Below are positions 33,004 to 38,022 of a stretch of DNA of 38,022 nt, one piece after another; positions within the stretch are counted from its first letter, which is position 1, and each line of letters begins with the position of its first letter. Source of the DNA: Acidimangrovimonas sediminis (GTDB taxonomy: Bacteria; Pseudomonadota; Alphaproteobacteria; Rhodobacterales; Rhodobacteraceae); NCBI RefSeq assembly GCF_002871005.1, contig NZ_PHSN01000023.1, positions 1-38,022 of the forward strand, written 5' to 3'. A program made the position numbers and the translations under genes. The notes under the pieces are model-generated. The model saw nothing but the letters and a program-made list of their open reading frames with translations. It had not been told where the DNA came from and did no database searches.

Positions 33004-33417
33004 TTACCAGTCTTCGCGCGCGACCACGCGGGTCTTGATCGGCAGCTTCATCGCGGCGAGGCGCAGGGCCTCGCGGGCAGTGTCGTCGCCGACGCCGTCG
33101 ATCTCGAACATCACGCGGCCCGGCTTGACCTTGCAGGCCCAGAAGTCGACCGAACCCTTACCTTTACCCATACGGACTTCGGTAGGCTTCGACGTCACCG
33201 GGGTATCCGGGAAGATCCGGATCCAGACCCGGCCCTGACGCTTCATGTGACGGGTCAGGGCGCGGCGTGCGGCTTCGATCTGACGCGCGGTGATGCGCTC
33301 GGGCTCGACCGCTTTCAGGCCGAACGAGCCGAAGTCGAGGTTGAACCCGCCCTTGGCTTCGCCGTGGATGCGGCCCTTGTGCAGTTTGCGGAACTTCGTC
33401 CGTTTCGGTTGCAGCAT
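33004..33417 (-). CDS. rplP: 50S ribosomal protein L16
   Basis: L16 is a late-assembling 50S protein near the A-site tRNA elbow. The 137-residue protein has [19 protein letters not shown], the [34 protein letters not shown] signature, [25 protein letters not shown] and [16 protein letters not shown]. Length and motifs are normal. It is 12 bases after rpsC and is the last gene of the S10-type unit here, because a terminator follows instead of rpmC. Confidence 0.98.
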   Translation of the reverse strand: MLQPKRTKFRKLHKGRIHGEAKGGFNLDFGSFGLKAVEPERITARQIEAARRALTRHMKRQGRVWIRIFPDTPVTSKPTEVRMGKGKGSVDFWACKVKPGRVMFEIDGVGDDTAREALRLAAMKLPIKTRVVAREDW

Positions 33418-33429
33418 CTCACTCTCTCC

Positions 33430-34140
33430 TTAGCGGTCGCGGCGCTGCGGACGCGAGGCCCCGCCGCTTTCCTGGAGTTCCTGGTGACGGCGGTCGCGGG
33501 CCTGCGGGTCGTGCTCCATGATCTCGCCTTTGAAGATCCAGACCTTGATCCCGATGATCCCGTAGGGGGTGACCCCTTCGGCCGTCGCATAGTCGATGTC
33601 GGCACGCAGCGTGTGCAGCGGCACGCGACCCTCGCGGTACCATTCGGTCCGCGCGATCTCGGCACCACCCAGGCGGCCCGCGACGTTGACGCGGATGCCC
33701 AGGGCACCCATGCGCATCGCGTTCTGGACCGAGCGCTTCATCGCGCGGCGGAACGACACCCGGCGCTCAAGCTGCTGGGCGATCGATTCCGCCACCAGCT
33801 GGGCGTCGAGCTCGGGCTTGCGGACCTCGACGATGTTGAGGTGCAGCTCGCTGTCGGTGAAGTTCGCCAGCTTCTTGCGCAGAGTCTCGATATCGGCGCC
33901 TTTCTTGCCGATGATCACGCCCGGGCGCGCAGTGTGGATCGTCACGCGGCACTTCTTGTGCGGGCGTTCGATGATCACGCGGCTGACGCCGGCCTGCTTG
34001 ACTTCCTTGAAGATGAACTCGCGCATCTTCAGGTCCTCGAGAAGCAGGTCACCGTACTCTTTGCTGTCGGCGTACCAGCGGCTGTCCCAGGTGCGGTTGA
34101 CCTGGAGGCGCATGCCGATCGGATTGACCTTCTGACCCAT
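33430..34140 (-). CDS. rpsC: 30S ribosomal protein S3
   Basis: S3 forms part of the mRNA entry pore and helicase. From ATG 34140 the 236-residue protein starts [24 protein letters not shown]. It has a KH domain with [21 protein letters not shown], and a C-terminal domain with [60 protein letters not shown] short basic tail follows. The start overlaps the rplV stop by one base (TAATG). The extended frame to 34338 is not real. Confidence 0.98.
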   Translation of the reverse strand: MGQKVNPIGMRLQVNRTWDSRWYADSKEYGDLLLEDLKMREFIFKEVKQAGVSRVIIERPHKKCRVTIHTARPGVIIGKKGADIETLRKKLANFTDSELHLNIVEVRKPELDAQLVAESIAQQLERRVSFRRAMKRSVQNAMRMGALGIRVNVAGRLGGAEIARTEWYREGRVPLHTLRADIDYATAEGVTPYGIIGIKVWIFKGEIMEHDPQARDRRHQELQESGGASRPQRRDR

Positions 34141-34520
34141 TACGCTTGCTCCTCGACTTGCCGAACCTTGATGGTCAGCTCGGAAAACGGCTTGATGATC
34201 TTGCCGAACCGGCCACGCGCCCGCGGACGACCGCGCTTCATGATCAGGTTCTTGCCGACCCAGGCTTCGGCGACGACCAGCTCGTCGACGTCGAGACCAT
34301 GGTTGTTCTCGGCGTTGGCGATGGCCGACTGAAGGCACTTCTTCACGTCGACGGCGATGCGCTTCTTCGAGAAGGTCAGATCGGCAAGCGCCTTCTCAAC
34401 CTTCTTGCCGCGGATCATGCCAGCCACGAGGTTCAGCTTCTGCGGCGAGGTGCGCAGCATGCGCGTCTTCGCCATCGCCTCGTTCTCGGCCACGCGGCGC
34501 GGATTCTTTTCCTTACCCAT
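34140..34520 (-). CDS. rplV: 50S ribosomal protein L22
   Basis: L22 lines the peptide exit tunnel; its hairpin is a site of macrolide-resistance mutations. The 126-residue protein has [61 protein letters not shown] and the tunnel loop [26 protein letters not shown] 34520 has AGAGGAAA upstream, and rpsS ends 5 bases before it. A second in-frame ATG at residue 16 is less likely. It overlaps rpsC by one base. Confidence 0.97.
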   Translation of the reverse strand: MGKEKNPRRVAENEAMAKTRMLRTSPQKLNLVAGMIRGKKVEKALADLTFSKKRIAVDVKKCLQSAIANAENNHGLDVDELVVAEAWVGKNLIMKRGRPRARGRFGKIIKPFSELTIKVRQVEEQA

Positions 34521-34525
34521 GACGC

Positions 34526-34804
34526 TTATTTCCTCTTGGCTTTCTTGTCGGCAGCATGACCGTAGTAGGTACGGGTCGGCGCGTATTCACCGAACTTCTG
34601 ACCGATCATGTCCTCGGAGACGTTCACGGGGATGTGCTTGTGCCCGTTGTAGACGCCGAAGGTGAGCCCCACGAACTGGGGCAGGATGGTGGAGCGGCGC
34701 GACCAGATTTTGATGACCTCGCTGCGGCCCGACTCGCGGGACTTCTCGGCCTTCTTGAGGACGTAAGCGTCGACGAAGGGGCCTTTCCAAACAGAACGCG
34801 ACAT
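34526..34804 (-). CDS. rpsS: 30S ribosomal protein S19
   Basis: S19 pairs with S13 at the head of the 30S. The 92-residue protein is a standard member: [74 protein letters not shown] and a basic tail. It begins 3 bases after the rplB stop, so the two are likely translated together. Confidence 0.98.
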   Translation of the reverse strand: MSRSVWKGPFVDAYVLKKAEKSRESGRSEVIKIWSRRSTILPQFVGLTFGVYNGHKHIPVNVSEDMIGQKFGEYAPTRTYYGHAADKKAKRK

Positions 34805-34807
34805 GAG

Positions 34808-35644
34808 TTAGCGACCCTTCCGAGCGTGACGCGAGCGGACGATGTACTTGTCCGTCGCCTTGTTGGTGCGGGTTTTCTTGCCCTTGGTGTCCTTGCCCCA
34901 CGGCGTGACCGGAGTACGGCCGCCCGAGGTCCGGCCCTCACCACCACCGTGCGGGTGATCGATCGGGTTCATCGCAACACCGCGGACGGTCGGGCGGATG
35001 CCCATGTGCCGCTTGCGCCCGGCCTTGCCAAGGTTCTGGTTCGAGTGGTCGGGGTTCGAAACCGCGCCGATCGTCGCCATGCATTCCTGGCGGACCATGC
35101 GAAGCTCACCCGACGAAAGGCGGATCTGCGCGTAACCACCGTCACGGCCGACGAACTGGGCGTAGGTACCGGCCGAGCGGGCGATCTGACCACCCTTGCC
35201 CGGCTTCAGTTCGACGTTGTGCACGATCGTGCCGATCGGCATGCCCGAGAACGGCATCGCGTTGCCCGGTTTCACGTCGGTCTTGCTGCCCGAGACCACC
35301 TTGTCGCCCACGGCGAGGCGCTGCGGCGCCAGGATGTAGGCCTGCTCGCCGTCCTCATACTTGATGAGCGCGATGAAGGCGGTGCGGTTCGGGTCGTATT
35401 CGATGCGCTCGACCTCGGCCGAGACGTCCATCTTGCGACGCTTGAAGTCCACGATGCGGTACAGGCGCTTGGCGCCGCCGCCCTTGTGGAAGGTGGTCAC
35501 ACGTCCGGTGTTGTTCCGGCCGCCGTTCTTCGTCAGACCCTTGGTGAGGGACTTGACCGGGCGGCCTTTCCAAAGCTCCGAACGGTCGATCAGTACCAGC
35601 CCGCGCTGGCCAGGCGTCGTCGGTTTATACGACTTGAGTGCCAT
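34808..35644 (-). CDS. rplB: 50S ribosomal protein L2
   Basis: L2 is a primary 23S rRNA-binding protein needed for subunit association and peptidyl transfer. The 278-residue protein begins [22 protein letters not shown], has [76 protein letters not shown], and the conserved histidine segment [19 protein letters not shown]. Length is normal. A 150-base gap with a stable hairpin separates it from rplW, which is unusual for this gene pair. Confidence 0.98.
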   Translation of the reverse strand: MALKSYKPTTPGQRGLVLIDRSELWKGRPVKSLTKGLTKNGGRNNTGRVTTFHKGGGAKRLYRIVDFKRRKMDVSAEVERIEYDPNRTAFIALIKYEDGEQAYILAPQRLAVGDKVVSGSKTDVKPGNAMPFSGMPIGTIVHNVELKPGKGGQIARSAGTYAQFVGRDGGYAQIRLSSGELRMVRQECMATIGAVSNPDHSNQNLGKAGRKRHMGIRPTVRGVAMNPIDHPHGGGEGRTSGGRTPVTPWGKDTKGKKTRTNKATDKYIVRSRHARKGR

Positions 35645-35751
35645 GGTTTCTGTCTTCCGTCTTGCTTCACAGGGCCCCGAAGGTCCCCATCTGGTTGTGG
35701 GAGTTTCACCCTACATGCCGGCCCGAAATGGCCCGGCTCTCAAAAGATCAA

Positions 35752-35776
35752 GCGGCCCCGGAAAACCCGGGGCCGC
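35752..35776 (-). promoter_or_regulatory. Stable hairpin in the rplW-rplB gap
   Basis: GCGGCCCCGG (35752-35761) pairs with CCGGGGCCGC (35767-35776) around a 5-base loop, just past the rplW stop. On the minus strand it is followed by TTGATCTTTT, a partly T-rich stretch, so it could act as a weak attenuator or an mRNA stability element inside the operon. Confidence 0.45.
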
Positions 35777-35794
35777 GAGATTCGGGGCCTTCTA

Positions 35795-36091
35795 TCAGAG
35801 ACCCGTGCTCACGTCGATGGTATTTCCCTCTTCGAGGGTGACGTAGGCTTTCTTGACGTCCGAGCGCTTGCCCAGCATGCCGCGGAAGCGCTTGACCTTG
35901 CCCTTGGTGATGGTGGTGTTGACCGCCTTCACCTTGACACCGAAGAGCGCCTCGACCGCTTCCTTGATCTGCGGCTTGGTCGCGTCCGGGGCCACCTGGA
36001 AGACAACCGCGTTGGCCTCCGAGGCCATGGTCGCCTTTTCGGTGATCACGGGCTTGCGGATCACGTCGTAATGTTCGGCTTTCGCGCTCAT
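35795..36091 (-). CDS. rplW: 50S ribosomal protein L23
   Basis: L23 surrounds the peptide exit and docks trigger factor and SRP. The 98-residue protein has [65 protein letters not shown], the full family pattern with the rRNA-binding loop. Its ATG overlaps the rplD stop by 4 bases (ATGA). A 150-base structured gap follows before rplB. Confidence 0.97.
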   Translation of the reverse strand: MSAKAEHYDVIRKPVITEKATMASEANAVVFQVAPDATKPQIKEAVEALFGVKVKAVNTTITKGKVKRFRGMLGKRSDVKKAYVTLEEGNTIDVSTGL

Positions 36092-36708
36092 TTCAGACGA
36101 GCCTCCAGAGCTTCGACACCCGCCTTCGTGAGCACGAGCGTGTCACGCTTGAGGATGTCATAGACGTTGGCACCGATCGACGGCAGCACGTCCACCCCTT
36201 CGAGGTTGCGCGCGGCGCGGGCGAAGTTGTCGTTCACCTCGGCCCCGTCGATCACGAGAACCCGCTTCCAGCCCAGTTCCTTGGCGGCCTTGGCCAGCAG
36301 CGAGGTCTTGGCTTCGGCCATCTCGGCCGTGTCCAGAACCACCAGCTCGCCCGCCTTCGCCTTGGCCGAAAGCGCATGCTTCAGGCCGAGGGCGCGGAAC
36401 TTCTTGGTCAGGTCGTGGGCGTGGCTGCGGGGCGTCGGCCCCTTGTAGACGCCACCATGACGGAAGATCGGCGCCTTCTTGGAACCGTGGCGTGCGCCGC
36501 CGGTGCCCTTCTGGCGATAGATCTTCTTGGTCGAATAGCTGACCTCCGAGCGCCCCAGAACCGAATGGGTGCCGGCCTGGGCACGCGCCCGCTGCCAGCG
36601 CACCACGCGGTGCAGGATGTCGGCGCGCGGCTCGAGCCCGAAGATCTCGTCGGAGAGATCGATCGAGCCAGCCTTGCCGGCGTCGAGCTTGATCACATCG
36701 AGTTTCAT
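36088..36708 (-). CDS. rplD: 50S ribosomal protein L4
   Basis: L4 lines the exit tunnel and in E. coli also represses its own S10 operon. The 206-residue protein has [70 protein letters not shown], which includes the tunnel loop, then [14 protein letters not shown] and [29 protein letters not shown]. The start overlaps the rplC stop by 4 bases, and its stop overlaps the rplW start. Whether the regulatory role holds in this group is not known from sequence. Confidence 0.97.
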   Translation of the reverse strand: MKLDVIKLDAGKAGSIDLSDEIFGLEPRADILHRVVRWQRARAQAGTHSVLGRSEVSYSTKKIYRQKGTGGARHGSKKAPIFRHGGVYKGPTPRSHAHDLTKKFRALGLKHALSAKAKAGELVVLDTAEMAEAKTSLLAKAAKELGWKRVLVIDGAEVNDNFARAARNLEGVDVLPSIGANVYDILKRDTLVLTKAGVEALEARLK

Positions 36709-37565
36709 TCTTTCTCTCCTTCGGGCGCGTCACCGCCGTCAGCCTTGTCGGCGTCGATCGAGGCTTCGGCCTCTTTCAGCGCTTCGGCTTCCTGGGCGGC
36801 GTGCTCTTCGGCGAGGCGCTTCGCTTCGGCTTCGGCCTCGGCGGCGGCAGCGGCGGCAGCTTCTTCAGCGGCGCGCTTGGCTTCCTCGGCGTGGCTCTTC
36901 AGCGCGGCGGGCAGGATCACGTTCTCGGGCACGGCTTTCTTGACCGCGTCCTTGATGGTGACCCAGCCACCTTTCGAACCGGGCACCGCGCCCTTGACCA
37001 TGATCAGGCCACGGTCGGCGTCGGTCTTGACGACCTGCAGGTTCTGCGTGGTCACGCGGGCAGCGCCCATGTGACCGGCCATCTTCTTGCCCTTGAACAC
37101 CTTGCCGGGGTCCTGGCACTGACCCGTCGAGCCGTGCGAACGGTGGCTGATCGACACGCCGTGCGAGGCGCGCAGACCGCCGAAGTTGTGGCGCTTCATG
37201 ACGCCCGCGAACCCCTTACCGATCGAGGTGCCCGCCACGTCGACGAACTGACCCGCGAAGTAATGGTCGGCGGTGATCTCCTCGCCCACCCCGATCAGGT
37301 TCTCGGGGGAGACGCGGAATTCCGTCACCTTGCGCTTCGGCGCCACGTTCGCCTTGGCGAAGTGGCCGCGCATGGCAGCGGCGGTCCGCTTGGCCTTGGC
37401 CGAGCCGGCACCGAGCTGAACGGCGGTATAGCCATCCTTCTCGGCCGTGCGCTGCGCCACGACCTGCAGGTTGTCGAGTTGAAGAACGGTGACCGGAACC
37501 TGGCGACCGTCCTCCATGAACAGCCGGGTCATGCCCAGCTTCTTTGCGATGACTCCAGAGCGCAT
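36705..37565 (-). CDS. rplC: 50S ribosomal protein L3 with long Ala/Glu-rich tail
   Basis: L3 is an early 23S-binding protein close to the peptidyl-transferase centre. Residues about 1-215 form the normal domain: [16 protein letters not shown], the substrate of PrmB-type methylation in [38 protein letters not shown], and [35 protein letters not shown]. After residue about 225 there is a 60-residue extension of Ala, Glu and Lys ([29 protein letters not shown]), likely a charged helix or coiled coil, ending in an acidic tail. Such tails are known in this bacterial group. It precedes rplD with a 4-base overlap and follows rpsJ by 12 bases. Confidence 0.97.
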   Translation of the reverse strand: MRSGVIAKKLGMTRLFMEDGRQVPVTVLQLDNLQVVAQRTAEKDGYTAVQLGAGSAKAKRTAAAMRGHFAKANVAPKRKVTEFRVSPENLIGVGEEITADHYFAGQFVDVAGTSIGKGFAGVMKRHNFGGLRASHGVSISHRSHGSTGQCQDPGKVFKGKKMAGHMGAARVTTQNLQVVKTDADRGLIMVKGAVPGSKGGWVTIKDAVKKAVPENVILPAALKSHAEEAKRAAEEAAAAAAAEAEAEAKRLAEEHAAQEAEALKEAEASIDADKADGGDAPEGEKE

Positions 37566-37577
37566 CTCTATGCCCCC

Positions 37578-37886
37578 TTAAACCTTGATCTCGACGTCGA
37601 CACCCGCGGCGAGGTCGAGCTTCATCAGCGCGTCCACGGTCTGGGGAGTCGGGTCGACGATGTCGAGAAGACGCTTGTGGGTACGGATTTCCCACTGATC
37701 GCGCGACTTCTTGTCGATGTGAGGCCCACGGAGAACCGTGAACTTCTCGATCTTGTTCGGCAGCGGGATGGGCCCGCGTACCTGAGCACCGGTCCGTTTG
37801 GCCGTATTGACGATTTCCTGCGTGCTGGCGTCCAGCACACGGTAATCGAAGGCCTTCAGCCGGATGCGAATGGTCTGACCTTGCAT
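37578..37886 (-). CDS. rpsJ: 30S ribosomal protein S10
   Basis: S10 is a 30S head protein that also serves as NusE in transcription antitermination. The 102-residue protein has [96 protein letters not shown], a complete match. It starts the S10-type unit and lies 50 bases after the tuf stop. No terminator is seen in that gap, so read-through from tuf is possible. Confidence 0.98.
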   Translation of the reverse strand: MQGQTIRIRLKAFDYRVLDASTQEIVNTAKRTGAQVRGPIPLPNKIEKFTVLRGPHIDKKSRDQWEIRTHKRLLDIVDPTPQTVDALMKLDLAAGVDVEIKV

Positions 37887-37936
37887 GTGTCTGCCCTCGG
37901 GTTGGGTGGGCGGGGCGGTCCCCCGCCCTCCTCCGA

Positions 37937-38022
37937 TTACTTCAGGATTTTCGAGACGACGCCGGCGCCGACGGTGCGGCCGCCTTCACGGATGGCGAAG
38001 CGCAGCTTCTCTTCCATCGCGA
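37937..38022 (-). CDS. tuf: Elongation factor Tu, 3' end (cut by window edge)
   Basis: The last 27 complete codons of a minus-strand gene run into the window edge and end with TAA at 37937-37939. They encode the EF-Tu C-terminus, [25 protein letters not shown], the highly conserved end of domain 3. EF-Tu delivers aminoacyl-tRNA to the ribosome. Its place just upstream of rpsJ fits the str-S10 gene order. The start and the other domains are outside the window. Confidence 0.96.
   Translation of the reverse strand, partial: AMEEKLRFAIREGGRTVGAGVVSKILK

Overview
The window looks like a core chromosomal segment of an alphaproteobacterium of the Rhodobacter/Roseobacter group (Rhodobacterales). The grounds are high GC content, a MipZ-type division ATPase, a complete bztABCD-type amino-acid ABC transporter, an ATP12 assembly chaperone, an L3 with a long Ala/Glu-rich tail, zinc-free forms of L31 and S14, and the particular arrangement of ribosomal genes. 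No insertion sequence, phage gene, CRISPR array, rRNA or tRNA was recognised.

Left part (1-13800). rplS and rpmE end at a strong terminator. They are followed by map (minus strand), the divergent mipZ, a stand-alone galE, an orphan CoxG-like SRPBCC protein, and the bztABCD operon for glutamate/glutamine/aspartate/asparagine uptake. Next comes a tightly packed minus-strand chain rarA, crcB, rluC-like, HAD phosphatase, ATP12; from crcB onward its members overlap by 1-4 bases.

Middle part (13836-20237). A three-gene minus-strand unit encodes an exported FMN-binding-domain protein, an ApbE FMN transferase and a membrane protein that joins an RnfD/NqrB-like half to a flavin reductase half. A two-component system (OmpR-type regulator plus histidine kinase) is divergent from it. 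The kinase gene converges with a periplasmic Do-like protease gene and overlaps it by 7 bases. I read this as a flavinylated electron-transfer module under its own two-component control. It is the least standard functional unit in the window and the best candidate for something under-described.

Right part (20765-38022). This is the large ribosomal cluster, read right to left: tuf (3' end), rpsJ, rplC, rplD, rplW, rplB, rpsS, rplV, rpsC, rplP | rpmC, rpsQ, rplN, rplX, rplE, rpsN, rpsH, rplF, rplR, rpsE, rpmD | rplO, secY, adk | rpsM, rpsK, rpoA | rplQ. The usual S10/spc/alpha order is kept, but three unrelated genes interrupt it: a doxX-family gene on the opposite strand between rplP and rpmC, a marC-family gene between rpmD and rplO, and a sulfotransferase-like gene between rpoA and rplQ. 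Terminator-like hairpins stand after rplP, rpmD, rpoA and rplQ, and promoter-like sequences precede rpmC, rplO and rpsM. The cluster is therefore probably read as several transcription units. A pair of back-to-back 23-base AT-rich palindromes lies between rpmD and the marC-family gene.
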